Positions 22,991 through 34,959 of a stretch of DNA of 64,000 bases are shown one piece after another (position 1 is the first letter of the stretch; every line of letters begins with the position of its first letter). The DNA is from Odontesthes bonariensis. Taxonomy: Eukaryota; Chordata; Actinopteri; Atheriniformes; Atherinopsidae. The stretch spans positions 22,001,536 to 22,065,535 of the forward strand of contig NC_134524.1 of NCBI RefSeq assembly GCF_027942865.1, given 5' to 3'. The notes under the pieces were generated by a model. It did no database searches. It saw only the letters and a program-made list of their open reading frames with translations, and was not told the origin of the DNA. Made by a program: the position numbers and the translations under genes.

Positions 22991-23635
22991 CTGGTCTGTG
23001 GTCACTGAGGGCAGATGCATGAGATTTCTAAGGTACAGGAACAGGACAGAATGTCTTCCGCAACACAAGAACTTTCTCCAGACAGGCTTGAGGGGGCAGC
23101 CCAGGGGGTCTCAGTGTGTCCTATTGTGAAGGAGATGTTGGTGAGGCTGTGTTAAGATATGTGATTCAGATGCATGATGACATTATGGAGGTGCGACAGG
23201 GAGGACGAGGGTACAGGTAGGGTTTAAGGTCTGTGCTGGCAGGGGGCAGTTATGCATTATGCATTTGTTATGCAATTGGGGTTCAAATCACTCCGATTTG
23301 TACATGCAGAACTAGACTAAAAGGGGCCTAAGTGCAACGCACATGCTCCAAAGTTCTGTCTTTTTCGTATCTTTTGGTAGAAGCAGTAAAGAGTGAGTGT
23401 ATCTTAATACATTTGAATTCCTCTTAAAGCTGCTCCTTTTCACACCTTTATTCGCCTATTTGTCACTTTCTTTGTCAGACAACTAATTACCTCAGAAATT
23501 CAGACTAAAAAACTGTAACCTGTGTCATGGTCACTTACAGCATTTCCAGACTGTCGCTTTGCTTTTATAAAATCCCGACTTTGTAACTGCAGTGTCATCT
23601 GACAAAAATCTCCATTCAAGCCACTGAAAGACTAT
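22991..23635. other. Intergenic, no gene seen
   Basis: Weak open frames only. The first part may be further decayed LINE sequence. Confidence 0.4.
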
Positions 23636-24289
23636 AGGCTGATTCTTACTCGGCGCGACCTCGCTCATACTAGCTGGTCGCAAATGGCGCAAACGGTCAC
23701 GTGTCCCAAAATTCCGCCACGCCCCCCGTCGCAAGCTAGAAAATCCTCGCGCGGCGCAAGGGCGCGCACACAACTTTTTTTCTGACTTCACGCGCGCTCA
23801 ACTGGAAACAGCTGACCAAGAAAAAGAAAAAATGAACACTGCAGAGACCGCGGTGACCGAGACGGTGCGCCTCTACAAACATCTGTACGACACGTCTATG
23901 AAGTTACACTGGGACAACGTTTGACAAAGTTCGTCTTGTTGCAAAGGACGAACATTCCACCTTCTCTTCTGTTTTTGCCGCAGCCGCTTAGCTCTGAGAT
24001 ACATATACAGTTCTACACCCAGAGTAAATTCATTCCGCATCAGATGTGCCAGCCTCTGCTGACGTGACACCACAGGTGGCATTGTGTATGCTTTCTTCGT
24101 ATGCTTTTCAGCTTGTTTCCTCAACAGTGATGCTCGCTGGTCTGGAGAGAACTGCAAATGTGACGCATTCTCGGCGCAAACTGCGCTTATGAGCTGAAGG
24201 AACTGTGAAGGGGCTGGCGCTTTCGATGACGTCATTAATGGTTCTCGAGCCAGAACAGTTGCGCGTTTGCGCCGAGTATGAATCAGCCT
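23636..24289 (-). mobile_element. PIF/Harbinger-like element with partial transposase
   Basis: Termini AGGCTGATTCTTACTCGGCGC and AGGCTGATTCATACTCGGCGC (read inward) form inverted repeats with one mismatch, flanked by TAT on both sides (23633-23635, 24290-24292). A 120-codon minus-strand frame at 24235-23873 contains a basic segment and RRWNVRPL, which resembles the N-terminal part of Harbinger transposases. It stops before any DDE catalytic region. Harbinger elements normally duplicate TWA, so TAT is a mild oddity. Confidence 0.6.
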
Positions 24290-24891
24290 TATGGCTATGC
24301 AGTGAAGTCAGCTGTGCCTACATGTACAATGTTCTCCTATAGAGAAAGTTAGAAGTGGCACAATGTCTTGGAAAACAGTCCACAACATTGCAGTGTAGTT
24401 GGATACTCAATAATCTGCTTAGTGCATGTCTACTGGGAGAATTAACGGTGGTGCATTTGAATGGCCCAACTGAGCTGTAACTATGTTGATCGACTGCTAT
24501 GTTATGGGTAACAGGTTGAAGTGATGCATTGGGCTCTCAGTTTAAAGAGTCGGATAGGATTCCTGACAAAGACGCAGAGCTGCCAAGAAGAGGGTCAAAA
24601 GAAAAGCGCATTTTTTACCATCCAAAACTTCCCAAACTTAAAGTCAAGCAAATGTCAGGTGGACTGTGTTGCAGCATGGACACACTTTGGCAGAGAAGGC
24701 TGTAAGCAAGCAAAGAATTCAGGACTCAGCTGATCAGCAGCAGAATGCATTGGGCATGAAACGGCATGGAGCATCACGAGACTTGCTTCAGTTGAGAAAA
24801 TAGAAAACAAAATAAATGGAGAAAATGGACTCCACTGATGGCTCTCTTCTGAGCAGCTGTTAGCTTAGCTTGCCCCATCAGCAATCTTTAA

Positions 24892-25574
24892 AGGGATAGT
24901 TCGCCTCTTTGGACATGAAGCTGTATGACATCCCATATTAGCAATATCATTTATTAAATTTGACTTACCCCCTGCTGCGTCCTGTGAGCCGAGTTCCAGC
25001 CTTGTTTTGGCGTTGACGAAGGTAGTCCGGCTAGTTGGCTGGGGCCACAAAAATAAAGCGTTTTGCTTCTCAAAACAATATGCGTTCAAAAGAGTAATGC
25101 ATTTGCATCACAAAATCTTTAAACAGAAAAAGTCAGACCTCACAATCGCTTGGCGCTATTTCTCTCTACCTTCGTATCACTACGGGCTGTGTAGACTGTG
25201 CAGACCGAAGTGCAGACTGAGCAGTCCTCTGCTTCCGAGCAGTAAACACCGTAACAGGCGCGGCTATCGGCAGGTGGCAGCACGCAATGATACGAAGAGA
25301 GAGAAAATAGCGCCAAGCGATTGTGAGGTCTGACTTTTTCTGTTGAACGATTTTGTGATGCAAATGTATTACTCTATTGAACGCATATTGTTTTGAGAAG
25401 CAAAATGCTTTATTTTTTAAGCCCCAGCCAACTAGCTGGACTACCTTCGTTAACACCAAAACAAGGCCGGAACTCGGCTCATAGTACGCAGCATGGGGTA
25501 AGTGAAATTTGATAAATGATATTGCTAATATGGGATGTCATACAGCTTCATGTCAAAAGAGGCGAACTATCCCT
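24892..25574. mobile_element. TTAA-flanked MITE, family A copy 1
   Basis: It starts AGGGATAGTTCGCCTC and ends GAGGCGAACTATCCCT, with TTAA at 24888-24891 and 25575-25578. Long inverted arms carry GACATGAAGCTGTATGACAT-like and CGTTGACGAAGGTAGTCCGG-like blocks. There is no transposase. Related copies are at 46740 and 60325. Confidence 0.85.
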
Positions 25575-25578
25575 TTAA

Positions 25579-26930
25579 GTACTTTGACTGTAGTCTACTG
25601 CTGGTAAAATAGTGACTGCTCATAAGAGCTGCGCACAACCCCACTTCAACTGAATGACGTAGAATGAAACAGAGAAAAGATAAATGTCCCCACTATATAA
25701 GAAATGAAGGGGAAAGCAGTCAAATCAGTCAATGCTATATCTCAATAATATGTTCCTTGTGTCAGGCAGCCTATGCATAAATTTATTAAATTCCATTACG
25801 CAAACACACAACACTGCAATGACTCTTTAAATGTATTAAAATTATCATGTTGAGCAATAAGCTCACTGATACAAAGATAGTTATTTCCTGAACTGCAGGG
25901 GGAAAGAGCGCAGCGGGCCCATTGGGGCTCACAACACGGAGTTACTGCAGCAACAGTTTGGATAATAAACAGTCATAAAATTCTTGATGGCGTTCTGGCA
26001 CCAGGAGGGCAGGATCCCGATGGACAGTGGAGGATGCTGGCAGCTAAAGTTCACCCACTGCCAGGAGCTGGGGATCTAATTCTTGTCTTAGTCACAGGAA
26101 CTGAGGCCATAAAGTGTTTGAGCCTTATTGAGAGAATGAGGAAATATTAGCTTAATTCAATCTAATTCTCCTTCGACCCGGGGAACAGAGTCTATATGTC
26201 ATTACTGGGTTAACCTTCTAAATGCATGATTTCCTCTCTAGGCAAAACACAATGAGCAAACACTCCATGGTTTTTGTGTCATCCCGAACAAAAGCATTTG
26301 CCCCCTCGTTCGATGTATTTCAACAGGATATTCCAAAGCACCTTCAAGGCCTGCAGTTCACGCAGTGCAGTCTGGCATATCACAAAGTCTACCGAGAGAT
26401 ATCATCTCACATCAATCCTTTTTCTTCCCTCCCATGTGTGGCTCACCCAGGCCAAAAAGCTTTCATTTGAAAGAAGCTTCTTCCAGATTCTTTGTGTCTC
26501 CATCAGAGCTGCTCGGAATAGTTTAATCATTTTTCAGATTGGTTGAAGCCGCTAAGAAATCCAAATGGGTGGGGTTTGGATGCTACACCCGGGGTCACGG
26601 AGGTAATATTTCACGGAGAGTTACCCAAAACCAATCAGATTGCACCACTGCCAGAATAGCCAGTTGTGGAATGTAGAAATTGAGAATCTAAATCTCCTTG
26701 CAGATTTTTTTTCTCTCATGCTTCTTTTTGCTCTTCACGACTGCCTGAAGGGAGCCATTGTGCTGTTTACTCACCGACAGTTACTGGATATGAGACTTTC
26801 CTTTCAATTCAGTTTTTTTTAACATGAATCACAACATAACACAAAACGCTGACCAGTAATCAATAATTCCATTCCCTATATATATAGAAATATTCAGGTA
26901 ATTTCTCATGCAGCAATCCTAATGTGGACT
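25579..26930. other. Intergenic, no gene seen
   Basis: No domain-bearing frame and no recognised repeat. Two overlapping frames at 26222-26546 are unsupported. Confidence 0.4.
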
Positions 26931-26935
26931 GGATA

Positions 26936-27590
26936 GTGTTGTGGCAAGATTGCCACCTTTCATGTAGGTGACCTGGGTTCAAATCCCCTCCATGAAAGGC
27001 GCAACCTCCAGTAATGGCACTTTTCCACTAGCTCTGCACAGCTCGGTTTGGTTGTGTTTCCATTACACTTCGTGCCTCCTGGGCGAGGTCGTCATAACAC
27101 GACTGCGCGAAACCTCCGTGACGTCATTTACACGGCGCCGAGCAATGTACAAATCCGGAAGACCAGAACAACAGACCAGGAGTGGATTTCCTCTGCGAAG
27201 CCATCTCGTAGCAGTACAAACTGAAGCAGTAAAATGTGGAGTCTTGTATTTATTTACATTCTAGTCGGTCGTCATGCGGTTATGAGGCTTCCAGTGACGA
27301 CACTCATCGGCCAATCAGTGGAAGGCAGTCGACTGACGTCACGTTTTAGAAACGCTTCGGCCCGCTTGGAACCAGGGCTGAGGTGATACGCAAAATCGAC
27401 CCGGTTGCAGGTACTGCGTGCTAGTGGAAACACACAATAGTGCGCCAAGCCGAGCCAAAGCGAGCTAGTGGAAAAGCGCCAAGTGTCCTTACAACCTTCA
27501 GTAGGGGTCCTTAGGCAAGACCCCCTACCTGCCTTCCTTTAAGTTGCTTTGGATAAAAGTGTTTGCCAAATGCATAAACATAATATTGAT
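26936..27590 (+). mobile_element. tRNA-derived SINE split by a MITE
   Basis: The head has a B-box-like GGGTTCAAATCCCC (about 26975). The tail, after the inserted MITE, reads CTTTAAGTTGCTTTGGATAAAAGTG then CCAAATGCATAAACAT, the same type of LINE-derived tail seen at 11700. This suggests mobilisation by a Nimb-like LINE. Confidence 0.6.
27016..27480. mobile_element. MITE with TTTCCACTAG inverted ends
   Basis: It begins GGCACTTTTCCACTAGCTC and ends GAGCTAGTGGAAAAGCGCC. Subterminal blocks also pair (GTGTTTCCATTACAC-like with AGTGGAAACACA). It sits within the SINE at 26936-27590. A clear target duplication was not seen. Confidence 0.7.
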
Positions 27591-28203
27591 GTCGCTCAAA
27601 CTTCTCAAATGCGATTGCAAAGCAATTTGCTGCTCGATCTCTGAGTTATTCCTCTACTGTGCCAGTCCAGAGGGAAAATTCATTAGTTTGTCTGACTGTC
27701 AGTAAACTTCGTGGAGAGTTTTTGGTGCAGATTTGGATTATTTTATCCAAAACTGCCGGGTAAGCCTTTGAGTCTCTGAGTGATATATTCTTTTTTTTTT
27801 CTTTAAACGCAGGGACGGTTTATTTTACAAAAAGACACACAGAAAATACACTTTTAATACATTCAAGTGGTTTTATCACTCTCCTCTCAATTTGTTATCT
27901 TGTATTCAGTGAGTTACAGCCTTTTGTCTTTATATTTTGCATATAAAGGCTCTACAAAGTTACAAATCCTCACCAGAGGGAGTTAATCTCCCCAACAGAA
28001 AAACACTGCTGTTCTTGCAACTAGCTAAAATCCTTGTTTGTTCTCTTGGCTGTTCTTCCTTTTCCAGATGACATCACCACAAAACACATTTGTTTAAATT
28101 TGATTAGAAGCTGGTTTGGCCTGCCTTTCCAGAATCCGTTCTGCTCTAATGAATTCCTGTTTTTATAACCAGTGTCATCTGACAAAATCATTGTTCAGGT
28201 AAC

Positions 28204-29755
28204 TTTAAGGGTGACATATTATGGAAAAATCCATTTTTTCTGTTCTTAGGAGTATATATTAGGGTGTCTGTAGCCGCCAGCAAGTGGTAAAAGTCCCCAA
28301 AACACAAGCCTGGCCTTTTCTTCTTTGTTTGAAAGTTCCTCATTAAGGGAGCCGATCCGATTTTCATTTCAAAAGTACGTCACTCGTTAAGTCCACTCCA
28401 CCTCCCCTGCTAAGCCTCAACCTCTGAGCCCTTCCCACTTGCATCCAACCTGCCAGACCGGTGACGCCAGCTCCTCGTGGAAATGTTCTGTCGTCAGCTA
28501 CTGAGGTGTATGCATGTCACATCTACTCTCAGATAAGGGAAATGTAAGTACCTGAGAAATAATTCATTTCAGCAGTAGCTCACACTAACGGCTTAAGTAA
28601 TGAATATGATTTACATCGACTTGTAAGAAGTTTTTGCTACTTACTTTGTTACTTTTTGAAAGATTAACATCAACTCCACGACTCCACCCTGAAAACAGAC
28701 AGAGATAGGGCAGAGACAAGATGCACTTAAACCAACAGGCATTCCATTTAGTTTTAAAGCACACTTTATTTCGGTGCAGAGGAGGGAGAAGTTTAAGTTA
28801 AGTTAAGTTAAAGTTGTGAACCCTAAAACTATGGACTCCTGCCTCATTTTGAAGTCCACTGACTTTACTTCTCGGCCTGAAACTACTGGGGTCTGAGACA
28901 CTGCAGGTCACAACTTTGGTTTCCAGACCTGCACCGTGTTTTTGCTTTACAATCACTTGACATTTTTGTGGGCTTTTGATGGCATCTTTGTGGCCTTTTC
29001 AACGTAGAATAAATTGAAGTGTATGGCTGTGCGTGTGTAGGGCTCACACTAAAGGCTGAGTTATACTTCTTTTAACTACCCTTGCGCTTGCGTCTTGCGC
29101 GTATGTTAATGGCTCGAGACGTTTATGCTTCATTTTGCTTTGTCGGCGGTTGCGTGTGCTGCGTGGCGATTCACCGCCAGGACAGTAGGTGGAGTAGCGG
29201 GTTTTTTCAATGACAAGCCTACTACGATGAAAGGAAATTCACCGCCAGGACCTCTTTGGCAAGTCTCTCTTCCATAGATTCATGCTTCTTCTTCTTCTTG
29301 TAAATAGCAGGTATTTTGTCAGATTTTCAACACCTTGGGGGTCTAAACGACTACTTTCTCGCCTGAAAATGTTTCAAATGTTGCTAAAGTTATATATTTA
29401 CAGAGTTTATAGCTTAAGGGAAATCAGCTTTTCAGGCCGGCTGATTTCGGCTCGGGCAGGAGTGAAGTGCACTGTGTGTAAACGCTCTGCATACTGTCAG
29501 ATCGATCAAGTAGTAGGCGGTTTCGAACACAGCCAGTGGCTTGCGCTTGCGTCTTGCGTGAAGTTTAGAAAATTGAGGTGACACACGCAAGCACGCAAGG
29601 GGGGGCTTGCAACCGCGCAAGGGCTTGCGTTGCGTCTTGCGTTACCAACTATAAACCAGGCTTAAGACTTGCCTTGTGACGGTGATGTTACATGCCAACA
29701 CTGCAGGGGCAGCCAAAGAGCAAAAAATTGTCAAATTCGCTAGCGTCCCTTTTAA
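28204..29755. mobile_element. Possible TTAA element enclosing a Harbinger MITE
   Basis: The left edge TTTAAGGGTGACATATTATGG and the right edge GCTAGCGTCCCTTTTAAG could be the two ends of one TTAA-type element (both read TTAA then A-rich GGG-GAC). The pairing is weak and the assignment is tentative. Confidence 0.3.
29053..29662. mobile_element. Harbinger-type MITE with TAA duplication
   Basis: It starts AGGCTGAGTTATACTTC and ends AACTATAAACCAGGCT, with TAA on both sides (29050-29052, 29663-29665), as expected for PIF/Harbinger. The interior repeats CTTGCGTCTTGCG-like blocks near both ends. There is no transposase. Confidence 0.7.
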
Positions 29756-30385
29756 GAAAACATCAGTCCAGTAAATACCTACATGTACAATTATCTCCCA
29801 CGGGGATACTTTGGTCAGTAATTGTATTCCACTCCCATGCACGTGTACTGGGATAAGGACAGTGGTTCAGTTCAGGACAAGTCAAACTCTGACTACAACT
29901 TGAATCAACTGTGCATGTGATGCAATACTAAATGTTTGTCAATGTTATGCTTCAAATTTTGGTGCTTTTACCATAAAATGACATCTTAGATTCAACAAAG
30001 TATTCTTGTTGATTCTTCTTATTATTGCCCCCAAGGAAATAAAAGAATGCAAAGCAACAATGTTTTTTTTTTTTTTTTTTCAGTGATGACATTAAAGGGT
30101 TAAGTAATATAAAGGATGTGAGTATTTCCTGCACTGGAGATCATTGTTGCGCTGTTGCTTTGCATTAAACTGCAAGTGATATAATTTGATAGTGCTACAG
30201 TTCTGCTCTGCATTTCCAAGGCTGCTCTGTTTAGCCACATGAACAGAGGGAAATTATCAAACTCGCAGAGTAATTTCACATAATTCTGTCATTTCCTCAT
30301 TTTGTCAGTGACGTAGATGTCTACTAGAAGTCCCCTCCACAACACACACACACAAACACACACACACACACACACTTGCATACAG
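29756..30385. other. Intergenic with microsatellite
   Basis: A T21 tract lies near 30062-30080 and a CA repeat at about 30344-30375. No gene seen before the tentative exon at 30386. Confidence 0.5.
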
Positions 30386-30481
30386 GAAGTGAGTACTACT
30401 AGTGAATGTGAACTTGTATGTCGAATCTTTTTCATGTACTTCATCCGCACTGAAGAAACTACAGCCCCAACTGTCACCCTG
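30386..30481 (+). CDS. Tentative upstream exon of the AKAP-like gene
   Basis: A 32-codon block (EVSTTSECELVCRIFFMYFI ... APTVTL) is bounded by TACAG| and CTG|GTAAGT. It ends in phase 0, which matches the phase at which the large exon at 33970 opens. The donor is near-consensus, but the acceptor lacks a good pyrimidine tract because it follows a CA repeat. No homology was recognised. This is a guess based on splice-site and frame compatibility only. Confidence 0.25.
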
Positions 30482-30499
30482 GTAAGTGGGTCTATATGT

Positions 30500-33400
30500 G
30501 GACAGTTTAGGCCACACTATGTTACCTTGCTTTCATATTTTGTGGTGCCTTTATCTGTTGCTTTTAATCTCATCCAGTTGGACCTCTTGATTCCTTCTGT
30601 GTCTCGCCAGCTACCGTTATAAATCAGACGGTGCCTTTTGATCTGTTTTTTTAACTCGTAAATCTTGCACCTCGGGTCTATTTGCCTCTTTTCGGCCAAG
30701 AGAGTTTTATATATTTTTTTTTCTGAACTCACTTCGTAAACCTATCAACTCTCTATTTTTGTTTAAGGTTTTATTTTTTTCCTCAGAACCCTTACTAAAA
30801 TAAAGGAACTTGTATCTTCTTTTGGATCTCGTCCCATTACATTGGCCACCGGCCAAATTGGAGAAAGAAGCCCACAATAAAAGGTCAAGTTAAACTTTTG
30901 TGCGTGACGCAAACTCTTGCAAAATACACTTAGCAGAAAGATGCAAAGACTTTGCATCTTTGTGGGAGTTTTGGAAGATGTGTTGGTGTGACCAAATTAG
31001 CAACACAGCCTTCGGAATCAGAGCACTGCGTTAGGGGGTTTTGTTACGTGGCGAGGAACCATCCTCAGCTCGCTCAACGCTCCTCTGATGGTTGCATGTC
31101 CAAGTTATGCTACCAAGAGAACACATTCTTTGTATGAACTGTCATTTGTTCCACATCTGTGCTTCATTCTTTCTCTTGTCCTCTCTTGGCTCCGTCCATT
31201 TCAGGCACAGACTATGAGATCGACTGAATAAGTAAGAGGCTATTAGTGCGATGCACTACTTAAATGTCTGAAACATAGACATACACGGTGAAAGTAAAAC
31301 CTCTATTGATGCTCAAACTGTCACCCAGTTTGGTTTCATGAAGATAGGAAGAGGAAGCTGTGTTTAGGGTCGATAATAATAGTGTATGAGTAAGCTGCTT
31401 CCTATTTATATAGCACATTCATCCAATTAGTATCCACAGTTGATGTAATAGAATTAGACTTAATAAAAGGCCTTTAGTAAAATTCATGGCGAGATTCAGA
31501 AACTGCAGTCGGATGGTAGCTGCTGTAGATGAAGAAAGATAAGGAGGCTGTTATCTCTTCTAAGTTCAGTTTCCTATTAGTGTGTCAAAGTTCGTCTAAT
31601 CGAGTCTGACGAGTTTCTCAGTCAGAAAATGTCTAATTTTATAACCTTGCAAATGGCTAGCGATTAAAAGGAGGTGCGGCCTCCTTCCCAAAATTAAATA
31701 GAATACGACTGAATACGATGTTTTGCAAATTGTTTAAATTCATAATTTGATTGAAAACAATACAAAAATTGACCAATTTCATGCCAGTAACATGTTTCAG
31801 GAATGTTTGGACAGGGGCACATATGCTGCTTCACGTCCTCTTTAAACCACACTCTGAAGCATGAGGAAGCTAAGGACAACAAGATTTTACAGCAACTTTA
31901 GCTAATCAACGATGAAGTGCCTTTGTGGTATTTTTGGTCTTGTGATGTGTCAAATGTTTTCAGTGGATGGCAGTTCTGGACAGCATTCAATTAATCTACT
32001 GGATTCTTTATGGCAAATGATGCTTTCAAAGCTTTTTAGTTCTTCGGGTAATGCGATGTTAAATTTGACAAGAGCTGCCATTTGCACAGTATCCATAAAC
32101 TAAGCTTAAACTAATCTTGAGATGGAATTCCACATGTTTGCCTAGTTTTGGTATTCTGGTACTTTGTTTTTATGCACAAAACACTTATCAGTTGAATCTG
32201 TGACTTGCTTGAGGTTTCAGCTGCTTAATTTACTGATGGTATGTGCTGCGGCATTTAAAAAAAAACAACACACACGGGCATGTTGAAAATGTTAAAAGCT
32301 TGATTTTCTCCCGAAGTCACCTTTGGAGTAATGAACACTTTTCCCCTGCAGAGTTTCACAAAATGGGGAAGCTCTTGCCATCTTTCAATACAGTGTATAC
32401 AAAATGTTAGCTATTGATTAATGTTCTAGCGCACACCCTAAATCAAATGGTTAGGTTTAGGCGTAAAATTGTTGAGGGTATTCAAAGCCTAGGCCTTCCT
32501 TAAAATAGAGCATGTTTTGAGATGTGACACATGTTGGAAATCCCTGATTTCTGCCTCAGTGGGTGGCATAATCCTCCAAAAGATGAATACTTTTGTTCAG
32601 TCAGCTTCCAAGTGTCACTGTCCAGCTCCACCCTCTTAATATGGTCACTCCTGGCAACCACAAAGACCAAAATGGCAATAGCCAAATGCTCACCCGAGGC
32701 TTCAAAATGGAAGTTCACAAATCCATGGTTGAGATCATAGCGACTCAATCCATCATTTGTTTTCAGTCAGTTGTGTTAGCGAGACAAAGATCTATTGCTC
32801 GTGTGAGCTAACCTCTGTAAAGTTAGCCAATTTCTGTCATGTCATAAATTGTGTTTATGTGTAGGGTTGGGGCCTTGTGTGGATATCCTTATTTCATCAA
32901 AGCGCAAAGAAATCTAAACATTTTGGAGTGGAAGTTTATGATTTTGTGAAACATGCTTTTATTCCCTTGTGCATCACAAGTTCGATGAGAAAATCAATAC
33001 CTCATGTTTGTGCAGCCGACAAATAGACTCTCAAGAATGGGTCGGACAGCTCCGCCTGTTATCACAGGCCTTCAAAGCAATGAAACCTGCATTTCATTTT
33101 AATGACCGAGGCTCAGTGTTCCAGAGAATGTGAGAAACAGCACTTCTGTTGGTACTCATTTGTATTCATTAAGTAAAGTGCTGACAAACTCTGTTAATAT
33201 ACACCTTGACACACAAAAAACAGTTTATAAAGTATCACCTGAAAGTGCAGAAAAATGTACTTTAGACTGAAATGTATCTGGATTTCTATACCATAAACAC
33301 TTCATGTAACACAAGCTTTGCTTCATTTCTGTTTAAATGCAGCATTGCCAGCTTGACATGAAGACGTTCAAACAAAATTCTATCTGCATCAAGTGCAGAT

Positions 33401-33945
33401 GTTGAAGCTTAGATAAGGCAACAGGTCGCTGCAGATGAAGCCAGCGCGGCTATTTGAGCTGAGCTTATACGGCTCTCGACTTCCTGACTGTCTGACAGCT
33501 CATATAGTGACAGGCTGCGGTTGAGGCCTTAATCTTACTATTCATCTCAGGCTACAGAGGGGAAGTTTGTGTTGTTTCTCTCCCTCTTGTTCTTTTTCCA
33601 TTTATGTAAGAATCCTGAGTATACTCTCTCTTTTGTTAAAGTATTCTTTCAATTTGTAGCTTATCAGTTTCTGCCCTAATGTGAAACAGGCATGGAATTT
33701 GAGAATATTTATAGAACAGAGACCGAGGGAAAATGCTGTACCATTTAAGGAAAATATTTATATCCTGCCTGGCTTTAGCGGATCTTGTTGGCAAGGAGTA
33801 TTCTAATAAAAATGCAAAAGTGAACTAATTATCTGAGCCAGGCAGTTGTCCAATCCATTTGGGCAATTTTCTATGCTTTCTTTTGCCATATCATTGTAGT
33901 AATAGAAAGGCAGCAGGAAAAATATTTTTCCTTTAACTCGGATTA
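30500..33945. other. Intergenic or 5' intron of the AKAP-like gene
   Basis: Apart from the repeat near 31690-31860 nothing is recognised. No other frame here carries a domain or good splice sites. Confidence 0.4.
31690..31860 (+). repeat. Fragment of a common fish DNA-transposon-like repeat
   Basis: GATGTTTTGCAAATTGTT followed by AATTTGATTGAAAACAATAC and GTTTGGACAGGGGCA is a phrase order I recognise from a high-copy teleost repeat. Its class was not determined here. Confidence 0.45.
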
Positions 33946-33969
33946 TTGTTTTTTTTTTTATCCTCACAG

Positions 33970-34299
33970 GATCCAATGCAGGCTGTAAATTCAGATTCGA
34001 GGGTACCAGAGCCCGTTCCTGGCGAGGGAAGTCCTGTAAACTCAGAGGCTCTTGAGGAGTTTGCCCAAAATATGGCAGAGAACATAATTCAGTCATTTCA
34101 AAGCAAACTGGAAAAGATGGACCCCGAGGTGCCCAGGTCAGATCAAGACCAGGAGATGTTAGCTGAGGAGTTAGCATCAGCGGTAATAGAGACTGCACTG
34201 AGGGAAGTGAGTTACGCTCACATTGGTGGTTCAGGGAGTTCAACTTTAAAGACTTATCACGAAAAACTGTCCTTTGTGGATACATCTGGAGAAGAAGAA

Positions 34300-34334
<35 letters not shown>

Positions 34335-34863
34335 AGACTTGTTGGATGCAGATATGGATCCAGTTCAGGAAATCCAGACTACCAGAGATGTTCAGCCCTA
34401 CCATCCACCTCTATCCCAGTCAGGCCTTCCTATTGCTGGATCCCTCGACTACCCCGACGCCCCTCCAACCACCCCTCTGATCCCCGAGCTAGAAAGGAGC
34501 AGAAGCAGCTTCGCCCGGAAGCTGAAGGGGGGGTTGGCAAAGGTTTTCCTGCCCTCTCCTCCGCCGCCAACGCCGAAAGACAAAGAAGAAAACTCAGACG
34601 GTGCCATGACTGACCCTCAGCTGGAGCTGATGGAGCATCTGATGCATTCGCTTACCACAAATGATTTGGCCAGAGACGGTTCTCCGCATGGAACCAGTAT
34701 GGAGGCTTTTGCAGAGGCTCTGTCAGGTGATATCATGGACTGGGTCCTGAGTGCCAGAAACAGAGATCAGATAACAGACGAAAGCGGCATTCATCGACTG
34801 GCACATCATCTCGCTGAAACCATCATCACCTCCTCCCTTGATAAAGCTAAAATGCTTGACTAG
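33970..34863 (+). CDS. AKAP-like protein, large terminal exon
   Basis: An acceptor (long T tract, TCCTCACAG|) opens the exon. If translation starts at the first internal ATG (33976) the protein has 295 residues. Residues 25-45, 61-79, 244-260 and 272-292 look like amphipathic helices. The stretch A67..V78 (AxxVIxxALxxV) exactly fits the pattern by which A-kinase anchoring proteins bind the PKA RII dimer. Between them lie 15 Glu (106-120, GAA repeat), a proline-rich part, and a basic block FARKLKGGLAKVF (179-191). The protein is soluble, with no signal or membrane segment. From general knowledge AKAP4 adjoins CCNB3 and AKAP11 adjoins TNFSF11 in human, so the position supports an AKAP identity. 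However, the conserved AKAP3/4/11 C-terminus (LQWIAAS-like) is absent. The family is therefore unresolved. Confidence 0.7.
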
Positions 34864-34935
34864 CATTTTAATTTGGAATCATACGCGCCAATAATCTACA
34901 ATTCTTTTGATGTCTTCTGTATAAACTTAAATCTA

Positions 34936-34941
34936 AATAAA
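34936..34941 (+). terminator. Poly(A) signal of the AKAP-like gene
   Basis: AATAAA about 75 bases after the stop codon, supporting 33970-34863 as the last exon. Confidence 0.6.
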
Positions 34942-34959
34942 GCTCAGTAAAGCTTGTGA

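Noticed and set aside
33946..33969. Start codon at 33946 for the AKAP-like protein
   Set aside because: The codons encode Phe from the T tract and end in CAG, which is the splice acceptor rather than coding sequence.
33803..34285. 160-codon minus-strand frame
   Set aside because: It is antisense to the AKAP-like exon and mirrors its codon structure. No start context or domain.
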